In this document: in pieces, positions 30,965 to 42,315 of the stretch
Numbering within the stretch: the stretch's first letter is position 1
Layout: each line of letters begins with the position of its first letter
NCBI GenBank assembly: GCA_024220525.1
Contig: JAMYWO010000234.1
Coordinates: 14,891 to 65,055 of the forward strand
DNA length: 50,165 nt
Reading direction: 5' to 3'
Source of the DNA: Cochliopodium minus
Lineage: Eukaryota; Discosea; Himatismenida; Cochliopodiidae
The notes under the pieces: model-generated
Database searches by the model: none
What the model was told of the DNA's origin: nothing
Seen by the model: the letters and a program-made list of their open reading frames with translations, nothing else
Made by a program: the position numbers and the translations under genes

Positions 30965-33900
30965 TTAGTTAATAATGACTTTGTCAGAAGAAGATCTTCC
31001 AAAGACCTCTGGAGAGTACATTTCCTCAGCCTTACAAGGAGGGACAACAAAAGTACCCTTAGTAGTGGCTCTAGCGATATACTTGTACTCATATTTACCC
31101 TGTTTTGTTTTTAAGTTTAATTTTATTTTTTATTTTTTATTTTAATTTTTTTATTTTAATTTTTTAATTTAGGTTTTTTTTAATTTTTAATTTTTATTAA
31201 ATTTTTTATTTTAATTTTTAGTTTTACCTCCCACAACAAAGATTGGAAGGCTTCTGCTCTCTCGTCTCTCAAGTTTTGGTGCTCGTACCAGTTGGTAGGA
31301 TGGTACCATCTCCAGCTGTAAGGATTGAATCCACTCGTCTTTGTACTGCTAGTTTCTCCACCAATACCTTTAAAAAAAAATAAATAAAAATAAATAATCA
31401 AACTAAATTAAATCATAAAATAAATAATATTCAAATAAGAAAATAATTTTTTTTTTGTTACCTGCTCCTCCTTTGAGAACAGGGTTGAGAATTTCGAGAC
31501 CTGCTGGGAGTTTGTCCACCAATGCGACATGATATCTTCTAGATGTGGAAACCTTTAAAAAAAAAAAAATAAAAATAAAAATAAAAATAAAAAATAAAAT
31601 TAAAAATAAAAATAAAAATAAAAAATAAAATTAAAAATAAAAATAAAAATAAAAATAAAATTAAAAATAAAAATAAAAAAATAAAAAAATAAAAAAATGT
31701 TTTTTTTTTTACCATTTCAATTTTGATGAGAACTTTTTCACCCAATTTAAAGTGCCAGATACCATCATTGTCTTTGGTGACGTGTTTTGGATCATCCACT
31801 CCTTCATAGCTTCTTGTGATGAAGAACCCGTAGCTTGCAGCCTCCAACTTTAAGCTTTTTGGTGCATAAGACAATCCCAATCTGTAATAGAGTCTTCCTT
31901 TACCTATTAATAGTTGAATAAAAATTTGAAATAAAAAATTTGAAATAAAAAATTTGAAATAAAAAATAAAATGTACGAAATAAAAAAATTTGAAATAAAA
32001 AATTTGAAATAAAAATAAAAAATAAAAAATAAAAAATAAAAAATAAAAAATAAAAAATAAAAAATAAAATTAAATAAAAAATAAAATATCAAATAAAAGA
32101 AATTAAATTGAAATTAAAAACAAACTTTAAATTAAAATGAATAAAATCAAGAAAAGTAAATTTATTTTATAATAAAAATTTTAATTTCCAAAAAAAAGAA
32201 TTTCACCTTCTTTTTTGATGATCAAAGACTTGTTTTCATTGGTTTCGCCCGAGAGAATGTGCTCCATTGGTACATTGATCAACTTGGTATCTGTTGATCT
32301 CCCCTTCCATGTTTGTTCTCCTGCAAAATCTAGAAAAAAAAATTAAAAAAAATTAAAAAAAGAAATTTAAAAAAATTAAAAAAAATTAAAAAAAAAATTA
32401 AAAAAAATTTAAAAAAAAAATTAAAAAAATTAAAAAAAATTAAAAAATAAAAAAAATTAAAAAATAATTTTTTATTTGTACCATCTCCGAACCATATGTG
32501 AGTGACAAAATCAGGAACCTCCTTTTCGTAGATGGAGAAATACTTGTCCAAAGCAACGAGGATAGCAGAGTTCTCTTGGGTGTTTCCCCAACAACCCTTT
32601 TTCTTATGGGCCAACAAACTAAAAATTAAAAAATAAAAAAAAAAATAAAAAAAAAATAATTTAAATGAAAAAATTATTTAAATAAAAAAATAATTTAAAT
32701 ATTTAGTTATTTATTTTTAAATTTTTTTACCCTTTACAAATCTTTGGTATTAAAGAATTTTTAGGATCTACGGACAAGATTCCATCCAACAAAACTCCAT
32801 CTGTTCTTCTGTTACTGTGGAGCATGACAAATTGGCCATCGTCCCCATAGGAAGTAATGAAATTAGCAGTCTAAAAAAATAAAAAAAAATAAAACAAAAA
32901 AAATTAATTAAAAAAAGTTAAAAATAAAAAATTTTAAATAATAAAAAAGTTTAAAAATATTTAAATAATAAATTTTATTTTTAAAAAATTGTGAATACTT
33001 CAGCAGTTTCATTGACTTTGTTTTTGAGATAGTCGAGAATGGTGTTGATTTCTTTCTTGGCATTTTCTTGGTTTTTTCCAAAAGCAACAAGTAACCAACC
33101 CAAAGCTTCCTAAAAAATTAAAATATTAAAATGAAATAAATAATGGAAAAAACTAAATAATAAAAAATAAAAAAATTGGAAATAAATTATAATAAAAAAT
33201 TAAAAAGAAAATGAAAAAAAAAAAAACATCAATAATGATAAAATCAAAATCTAAAAAATAAATTGAAATAAAAAATAAAAAATAAAAAATAAAAAATAAA
33301 AAATGAATAAATAAAAAATAAAAAATAAAAAATAAAAAATAAAAAATAAAAAATAAAAAATGATAAAAAAAAAAATCTAAAAAATAAATTGGAAATCAAA
33401 AATCAAAAATCAAAAATCAAAAAATAATAACATAATGATTAATTACTTGATTTGAAAAATAAAACATAAAAATGAAAACTGATAAAATAAAAACAAATGT
33501 TTTTACAAAACTAAAAGCTTCAATTCCTTTTTTCAAAAGATTTTGGGCATCAATGACAACGTCATCTCCGTATTTGGTCAAAACGTAGTAGCTGAAAGCC
33601 TTCAAGGAGTTGATGGTGATGTCGGAGTACCAATGTTTCATGTACTTCTCCAAGTTGAGGATGAATGGCTTCAACTTTTCCCATACTTTGACGTCGTAGG
33701 AGATTTTCTTTTGTTTGCAAATTGCCAAGCAGTGAGCCACATTACATGACACGAATACGCTTTCTAATAAAATTTAAATAAAATAGAATGGAAAAATTGA
33801 AACAAAAAAAAGCAAAAAATTAAAATAATAAATAAAAAGCAAAAATTGAATAATTTAATTAAATAAAAATTGAATAATTTAATTAAATAAAAATTGAATA

Positions 33901-36900
33901 ATTTAATTAAATAAAAATGAATTTTGTTGGAATTAATCAGAAAAAACAAAAAAAAAAATTAAGGAGATGTCCAATATGTTAAAAAGTTTGTAATAAACTA
34001 ATTGTTGGTTAACAAAGTTATTCGGATAAAATCTGATGAAAATAAACAAAAATTATTTTGAGAATCCAAAAGTATGAGAACAAGAATTTTTGAATCAAAA
34101 TTATTTTAAAATCCAAAAAAAAAAAAACCAAATTTACCTTCTGAGTAATTATTTGGTTCCTTTTATAAATTGAAATTAATTTTTTTTTAAAAAAAAAATT
34201 TTATAAAAATTTTACCCAGTAAGAGAATCCACCAGAAGGCCACTGTCTCTTTTTGAGAATAGAAAGGCCGTTCGAAAGGGCATTGTTGATTTCGCTTTCA
34301 GTTGGAGAACCCTTGACCTTGAATGCGACGAGCACATCTCTGAGACTCCCCACCCCTATCACCCTTGATGCCAACTGTTCGTTACACTCGAAGGAGTAGT
34401 TGTAGAGGTACAACACTGCATCCGTCAATGATTGGAGGGCGGTAGTACTAAAGAAAATAGAAGATGAATTCATATTCAAATAAAATTAAAAATAAATTAA
34501 ATATAAATAAAAAATAAAAATTTTGAAATAAAAAATAAAATAAAAAATAAAAAATAAAAAATAAAAAATAATTTAAAAAATAAAAAATAAAAAATAAAAA
34601 ATAATTTCGTATTAAATAAAAGAAATACCTGGTAGAAATTTCTAGTCCTCCGAATTGTTTGTAGACTTCGGATGGAGGTTTGATTTCTTGTAACACTATT
34701 CCACTTTCTTCAACGTCACCGTAGGTGGCAAAGGCTTCAGATGTGGAAGGAGTGAAAATAGGAACTTGGTTTTCGGAACTGTCCGCAAAGTTACCAGCTG
34801 CAACCACGGTTTGGATTCTGTAAAAGATAATATTAATCCAAAAAAAAACAAAATATAAATCGATTTTAAAAAAATTTTCAAAGTTAAATAAAAAACAAAA
34901 AAATATGAAAGAAATTATTTTTAAAAAAAAAAATACAAAAAAATAAAAAGAGAAAATAAAATAAATTTAAAGTAAAAATTAAAATAAAAAAATAAATTCA
35001 AAAAAATTACCTTGCTACACCACAATAGTTGGTGGCAAGGGGGAATAACAAGTTGATTCTCCCTGCAGGCTTGAGTGTGAAATTATACCCTCCAGTTCCC
35101 TCTCTGATGGTGGCGTTAGTGCATCTCATTGCGATCACAACGTTGAGAGACTCGTCTGTTTGATTTTGTACGACCACATTGACGTCTGCTTCGTCTCCAA
35201 AGTTGAGGAATCTTGGCAATGAAGGTCTCACCATGAGAGGTAAAGATGCAGAGATATCTGATTCTCCCAACCCATAGTATTTGTCTTTAAAAAAAGTGAT
35301 TAAATTTTAACAAAATAAATTTAATCCAAAAAGTTTAAAAAAAAAAATAAAGTACCATCAGCAGCCAATGCCCAAACTCTTTTTTTAAAAAAAAAAATAT
35401 ATATATTAAACAAAAATTAAGGAATAATTTAAAGTTTAAAAAATGGTGAAAAATAAAAATAAAAATAAAAAAATAATGAAAAATAAAATAACAAAAAATA
35501 TAATTATATATATTTTATCGAATGATTTTTACCTGTATCTGGTCAAATTATCAGGGAGTTTGAACTTAATTGTAGCAAAACCCTTGTTGTTGGTGACTTG
35601 GCTGGGAGAGAAGTTGGCAAGAGCATCAAAGTTGGTTCTGACTCCAATGGGAGTGCTGTTGTCCAAAGCACCCTCACCAGGAGGTGGTAGAGGTGATTGA
35701 GACATTTGTGGTGGAGGGGATGGACAATTGAGAGAACATTTAGGAGAAGAGGGCATGCTGCAACAAGATGATCTTGAAATATTTTCGGAACATTTTTTTT
35801 TGTAACGACAACGTTGTCGATCTGAACAACAATTTTCCAAACAACGATTTTGTAAACTACAACAATTATTTTCTGATCCTTTTAAAATTAAAAGCAATCA
35901 ATTTACTGGAACAACAAAAAATAAAAAAATTGAAAAGATTTACGTATCACCAACTCTTTCTTTATCACTGGGATGATGAGTTCAGACTCTGCCAAATCTT
36001 TCAAGTCTTCCATGTCAAACAAGATTACATTTGTTCTTGTGTTAAAGTTGGTTTGACCAGATACTCTCTGCTTGTAAAATAATGAAAGAGGGTTTGTGAG
36101 TTGGTACCCTATTTTTAATAATAAATTAATTGGTTTTATTTTTTAATTATTAAAGTAAAAAATGATATATTTGTTTTTCTGATTTAACCTTTTTTTTATT
36201 TGGTTTAAAAATAAAACTAAAAATATTTAATTTAAATAATTTTGAAAAAAATTACCTGCAAGGGCAAGCACACTTTCATCCACAACAACAATACAAACTT
36301 CCACATTACTTTTGAGCTCTCCTTTTTTGTCTTTTACGACGACATCCACGCTAAGTTCGGTCGAAGGACCAGTCTTCTTTTTGGAGGGAGTGACTTCAAC
36401 GTCCAACTCATAAAACTTCTCGGAAACATCAAATCTGATGCTTCCAGACGCGAAAGCAGGTCTTTTAGGAGCATTTTTTTGAGCAATACCAATGTCATTA
36501 GTTCTGAATTGAGAACCATTTAGTTGGACTTGGATGGTGGCGCCAGGGATCCACTCCTTTTTGATTTTAAAGTTAAAAATATCGCTATCATCTTTTAACT
36601 CAAATGTTTCCAAATGTTCTACTCCTTCACTAAATGATAAAAAAAAAAATCAAAAATAAATTAAAATTGATAAAAATGTGCAAAAATAAAAAATAAATTA
36701 GAAAAATAATGGATGAAATGTTTTTCAAAAATTTAAACAAGATATTCACCAATCAACTGTCAGAACACCATGAGCAGGAGAGAAAGGAGAAACAATCAAA
36801 ACTTCGGCCACTTCTCCAGCCTCGTAAGATTTTTTATTTGGGATGATCGAAACAGTCTCCGAAGTGATCTTCTTGTTGTTTGCGTATTTTCTTGGATTAA

Positions 36901-39900
36901 AGCCACCACTGACAGTAAAGTCGCTGAGAACAGAAGTGTTGCTTCTAAGTCTCTCGTCCTGTACAGTAAACTCAAACTCGTATTCACCAGATTTCTTTCC
37001 TTCAAAGTTTAAGACAACAGGCTTGTTTTTATCAGATGAAGAAGTCAAAGTAGTATTTGTGATTTCAGTTTTCTTCTCGACCTTTTCAAGTCCTCTCTCG
37101 TCTTGAGTTTGTTCATGCCAAGTTCTAGTGATCGTTACTTTGACTTCTATTTTGTCGAGCAACTTTCCGTCAGCGTTGGAGACGACAACTTCGATGGGGA
37201 TGGTTTGCCCAGGCTTGCAGAATTTTCTCTGTGCTTTGTAGCCCACGTAATAATTAGAAGGATGAAGAAGTATGGATGTACTTGAGGACATTGTTTGATA
37301 ATTGATATCTTGTACACTACAATTTGCAGATATCTTTTAAAATCATTGAAATAAAATTTCAAAATTGTTAAAAAAAAAAGATTATTTTACTGTTATTGGA
37401 GTAGGATTAAGTTTTGTAAAATTTCCGACATATTGAATCTTCAAATTGTGTTCGCCATTCAAATCAGTGGTACCTTCATGTCTCCATGTACCAAAATCTT
37501 GATTTTTTGTATCCAAACTTAACCACCAAGACCTTGTTTTCCCATAAGAGTACTGATACAAACCAGGTGGGCTGTAGCTAGCCTGTTTCGCGTTGACAGT
37601 CCAACTGACCTTTGCTCCATTGAGAGGACCTCCAGCGAAATAAGAGGCTTTAGCTGTTGAAACAGCGAACCCACCAATATCATTAGAACTTACGTGACGA
37701 GTTACCTGTCACAAAAATTTTATTAATTTTTAATTAAAAAAAAAAGTTTATGTGAATAGTTACAGGTGCATAGCTACAATTAGCTTCGAATTCTGGTCTT
37801 CTGAATTCTTGAATTTGGAAAGTATGAGTATAAGTGGAGGAGTCACTTTGGCGATTAAATTTTACACTCCCAGTTCCAAGGTTTACGTTGTCTTTCAAGG
37901 TGAACTTGATATCAAAAGATCCAAACTTGCTGAGTTTTATTTTATCTTTGATCAAAGTCTCTCCTCTTGGGTCTAACACGCTGTAAGAAATTTCACTATC
38001 AGTGCAATATTGTGGGACAACAGATCCATTTAAGTGGGTCAACACTCTAAAGTACCCCTTAATTCTCACCTATTAACAAAAAATGAAAAGTTTGATTAAA
38101 CAAATAAAAATGAAAAGTTTGATTAATCAAAAAAAAAATGAAACCTCTTCTTTTGGTTTGTAAAGCTTTCTATCATCAAACGAAAAAAAAACGACTTGGT
38201 TGGTCACTATTGGGTTATTGCTTGCTCCGTTATAGAAAGCGATATCATCATCAAGATACGCAATGGCCAAGTTATTTGTAGTGGTGTACTTTGTATTAAT
38301 TTTCACAAGACCATGTTCGTCTGATTGTCCAGATTCCCCATTCCATTCGAAAAGTGCATTTTTTATAGGTGATCCGTCAGATAACTCAGAGATAATAGCA
38401 TAACTACATTAAAAATTATTCAATTTGATGAAAAAAATTAAAATCATTCAAATTTTACCTTTTAAGTGAAGGATCTTTTGAAGTAAAGATGTTGATTCCA
38501 AGGCGTGTACACTGAATCCAAGCCCAAGTGATTTCTAAATGTAAAAGAAAAGAACAAATATAAAATAATGATTATAAAAACAAAAAAAAGAAACCTCTGT
38601 ACTCATATTTGGAAGTAGGATTCAATCTTGCAAATTCATTCTTCTCAGGTTCCATAGATATGAATAACTGGCCAATGTTTTTGTTTCCAAATTGCAGATA
38701 CTTCCTGAGATCAATAGAGAGGTTGTATGGAACGCTTGGATCATCTCCAATAGGGCAATCGATAGGACCCTCAAAGACAATCTTCCCAAACCCCAAAGGA
38801 GTGTTTTTTTCTTTGTATTTGGTAACGCTTGATGAAGTTACCAAAGGGCAACTCATGTAATCGGAGGGTTTGACTTGATAAATTTTTACCAAAACTAAAT
38901 AAATTGTTAAAAAACAATTGAAATGAATAATAAAAAAAATTTTACTTTTCTTGTATTCGTAAATCACTGCACTGTAGATTGGAGGGGATATAACTGGGTC
39001 AAAAATGTTCATTCCCGAAAGTGCACTGAAAGAAGGACAAGGAGTTCTTTCCCCAATTTTAAACTTCACCAAGTTTGCACCAGTAAAACTTTGCCCGAAC
39101 ACATCCTTTAGATCTCCTGAAATTTTGACGGTGTACTCAGTGTTGGCTTTAGAAAAGTTTCTCAATGTTATGGAATCACCTGAACTAATGATAGCAACTC
39201 CCTCACATTCTGGTTTGATGGAAATCAAACTCTTGTTGACTGTATTTTGATCAAGTTGATTGGTGAAATACAAAGTCCATGTTCCCTTTGGTTTTGCTTT
39301 GTAGGTATTAGTGTCTGGACTGTATTTACGAAGGCTCAAAGGTGGATATGTTCTGAAGTTGATTTCTAATGGACCAGTTGTTTTTCTTTTTTTTTTTTTG
39401 TTAAATAATGAGATAAATTTTAAGTTTCTTTATTTTACCTGCTTCCTTCAGCACTAGGTACTTCTGGCTCAAGTATAAGATTCTTTTCACAAATAATATG
39501 TTTTAAATAAAATAATTCCAATAAAAAAAAATTACATAGTGGGTATTTTTCTGGAGTTCTTCTTTTGTTGATGCAAGCTTAAATGCTACCCATTGGCCAG
39601 GCAATGAAGCAGAGTGCAAAAACTTTAAAATATTGTGATTTTTGACTTCTTCTTCACTCATCAATTCGATTTTGTGTTTGTATTTAGAGTCAGATGATCT
39701 AAGCTTTGCAATGGAAAGCAAAGTTTTTTGATCAATTTTTTGATCAAATCCAAAAAAGAAGAAAGGTTTGAGATCAGGAACAATTACTCCATTTTTAGGA
39801 TATTGCTCAACAATTCCTACCACTTTGGTAGAAAACTTGAAAGAAAAATTCTCCTTTAACACACCACCCGCAAGAGACTTTGCACCTTTTGAAATGGAAA

Positions 39901-41336
39901 CAGTATAATGTGTCCTAAAAATTTTTTTTTATCAAATATTGAACGTTGAATATATTTTGTGATTTTACGATTTTGGAAATCTGTGAGTAGGTTCGAATTG
40001 CAAAGTTTGTGTTCCTTTCCACACCCATTTACCTTTTCATAAAATTAGATGAAAATAAATTATAACAAAAAAATATTATAAAAATATTACCAGGAACTTT
40101 TGGTTCGAGAACAGCAGGAACATCCATCATTTCAACTTCGGAAACACTTGAAAGGGCGATCATAGGTTGATTGAAGGTGATGGACAAAGCAGGCACTGCG
40201 TTAAGCTCTCCAGTAGGTGAGTATCTCTCAATCTTGAGATCCACAACTTCCTGTTGTAAGAGTTCTTTCAACTTCTTCGGGTCTAGTGTCTCTGGTGGCA
40301 ACTCAGTGGATGGAGGAGGGAAAGGCACTTCAATTCTTTTACCAGTCTTTGGTGCCTTAATGGAGCTTTCTAGTAAAATTAAAAAAGTGTTGATAAAAAA
40401 GTTTTAAGTTCTAATTTTGGTGATTGAATAACAATATTATAATTGAACATATTTTTACCTCTTACATGGAATTCCTTCTCATCATCTTCTTCCTTCTCGA
40501 TATCTTTTGCTCTCGAAAGTAACTTCTTGACATTCTCCTCTGATAGCTTCTCTACAGAGTTATTGTCTTCAATCTTTTCCTCACCTTCTTGGGAAGAATC
40601 GTTGTTAGAGATTTCTTCGTTTGATGAATCAGACAAGGCAATATCAAAATTGTGTTCTTCTTGAGATATTAATGTGGTTGTTGGCAGAGATGGTGATAAT
40701 GAAATTCTAGGTTGAATGATATAATTTGATGGATTCTGAGGGCTGAGATAGTTGTTGTTGCTGTAGGAAGATACATCTGAATTTGATCCCATTTCGAAGT
40801 ATTTATCCCCCTTCTCTTCTTTATATTTGGGCATTTCATCTTTTTTATCATTCATATTTGTATTATTTGTTATATTGGTGGTATCCTCCTTTTGTTTGGG
40901 CATTTCATCTTTTTTATCTTTTATATTTGTATTATTCGTTATATTGGTGGTATCCTCCTTTTGAAGCTTCAAAGCTAAATTGAAAATATATAAATTTATT
41001 TGCTTAAATTATACGTTAATTTCTTTTACATGATCCCATCATCGATTGTGATAATTTCAAATCTCCTTTGTTTATTGCTTCTTCATTGGATTCGATGAAA
41101 AATTGCTTGAATTTTTCATAATCTAATCCCTCTTCCTTTGGATCTATTTTTTTCAAGGCATCTAATGCTTCATATTCCAAATATTCTATTTGTGCTTCCT
41201 CTGCTAATGATTTTAGGAATTTCAATGCCACCTCCTTGTTTATTTTATCCTTTTTATTTGAAAATTTCTTGAATATCTCTTCAAATTTCTTGCTATTTAT
41301 TTCTTTCCCTTGTTTTATTCCCAATTTATTTCCCAT
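30965..41336 (-). CDS. Bacterial-type alpha-2-macroglobulin with N-terminal EF-hand-like module
   Basis: Predicted thioester protease inhibitor. Thirty exons, all phases consistent, give about 2,272 aa: 41336-41030, 40974-40459, 40369-40091, 40032-39969, 39914-39536, 39482-39439, 39385-38946, 38894-38595, 38534-38459, 38403-38145, 38069-37764, 37705-37391, 37333-36750, 36629-36256, 36108-35944, 35878-35533, 35378-35356, 35284-35011, 34817-34629, 34447-34216, 34159-34138, 33763-33507, 33109-32999, 32870-32731, 32618-32482, 32329-32207, 31903-31713, 31552-31462, 31367-31228, 31099-30965. Residues 1-274: MGNKLG start, EF-hand-like helices, low-complexity acidic linker. Then MG domains (ITWAWIQCTRLG, SWTVNAKQASYSPPG), a Cys-rich insert (~1470-1520), LPLMVRPSLPRFLNFGD, thioester FECNEQLASR (Cys ~1768), GCWGNTQENSAI, and the end WYEHQNLRDERAEAF, VVPPCKAEEMYSPEVFGR. 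These match bacterial large A2Ms. No signal peptide is seen. Confidence 0.85.
31559..31697 (-). repeat. Intronic AAAAAT-type microsatellite (T-rich on sense strand)
   Basis: The A2M intron between exons 31903-31713 and 31552-31462 is nearly pure AAAAAT/AAATAA repeats on +, hence TTTTTAT on the sense strand. Similar tracts fill other introns of this gene (see 31930-32075 and 33255-33360). Confidence 0.75.
31930..32075 (-). repeat. Intronic microsatellite (AAATTTGAAAT then AAAAAAT units)
   Basis: Tandem AAAAATTTGAAATA-like units give way to AAAAAT units in the A2M intron between 32207 and 31903. Two related unit types side by side suggest slippage growth. Confidence 0.7.
33255..33360 (-). repeat. 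Intronic microsatellite (AAAAAAT units)
   Basis: About a dozen AATAAAA units in the A2M intron between 33507 and 33109, followed by short AAATCAA repeats near 33395-33425. T-rich on the sense strand. Confidence 0.75.
34490..34610 (-). repeat. Intronic microsatellite (AAAAAAT units)
   Basis: The intron just before the thioester exon (34447-34216) is filled by AAAAAT-type units. Boundaries are approximate. Confidence 0.7.
40826..40963 (-). repeat. 69-bp tandem repeat inside the A2M linker exon
   Basis: Two copies of a 69-bp unit (40826-40894, 40895-40963) encode two 23-residue repeats in frame, each containing QKEDTTNITNNTN and KKDEMPK. Their near identity points to a recent in-frame duplication. 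The encoded segment is polar and likely disordered. Confidence 0.85.
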
Positions 41337-41391
41337 CTTCAATTTTTTTTATTTTATTTTTTTTAATATATTTTTTTTTAATTTAAATTTG

Positions 41392-41466
41392 AAAAAGCTA
41401 TGATAAAAAGCTATGATAAAAAGCTATGATAAAAAGCTATGATAAAAAGCTATGATAAAAAGTTAT
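41392..41466. repeat. 13-bp tandem repeat upstream of the A2M gene
   Basis: Five exact copies of AAAAAGCTATGAT (41392-41456) plus a degenerate sixth (AAAAAGTTAT). It starts 56 bp upstream of the A2M start codon, where a promoter or 5' leader would lie. Confidence 0.9.
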
Positions 41467-42315
41467 CTTAGTGATTTTCAAACAATTATTTAAATATATA
41501 AACACTTAAAGGTGGATACTTAAATAAATATTAATGATAATATTGATTGGTGCTTTTAGTTTAATCCCATTGTAAAATCATATCTTTTCATTTATGGATA
41601 GATAGATTGGAATAGAATGATATAAATAATGCTATTGAAAGAAATATTCATTATCTCAAGATTTTAATTTTGAATGGTATTCTCTTTCATTTTACTGGAT
41701 TTTGGTGAATATTCCACATATTTTTATATTCTCAAAGAAATAATAATATGATTGATATAAATCATAGAAACAAAGATATAATTGCTCCAAATTGTGACAT
41801 CTTGTTCTCAAAAATCTATCAAACCTGATATACTCTTCCTCTTATTTTATTTTTATTTTATTTGATTATGTGGTTTTATTTTTTCGTTTTAAAAACTTAA
41901 TCATTCGAGAAATTAATGTAATTCTGATCCTTTTTAAATTCTTTATTTTTATAGAAACTTGATCACTTTGAAATGTGTTGAAAATTTTTTGAAATATTTA
42001 AGGTCTAAAATTCAAAATATAAGATTTGACTTCTTTCCGAATTCAAAATTTGATGTATTAAATAGTTCTCAATTCTATTAACAAACCTCGTCAGAATTAT
42101 ACATTTTTTCAAGCAATTATCATTGTTTTTTTGTAGCCTTTACTAATTTTTCAAGAAAATAGTTAAAATAAACACTATTGGTTAAAAATATAATCAATAT
42201 CAAATCATCTTTTCAAAAATTTTTTTTAAATTCTGCATCTTGTCTCGTTCCAATTATTCGGATTTTTAATTCATCCTTTAAAACATGGAATAAATAAAAA
42301 ATTAAATTTAAAAAA
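41467..42315. other. Divergent intergenic region
   Basis: About 850 bp between the A2M (-) and PA-7TM gene 1 (+). AT-rich with scattered poly-T and poly-A runs. I see no convincing coding exon, RNA gene or further tandem repeat apart from the 13-bp array at its left edge. It presumably contains both promoters. Confidence 0.4.

Noticed and set aside
31907-32092. Phe/Tyr-rich frame in the A2M region
   Set aside because: Pure intronic repeat between two phase-consistent A2M exons.
41392-41466. CRISPR array
   Set aside because: The 13-bp units are contiguous with no spacers; the sequence is eukaryotic nuclear DNA.
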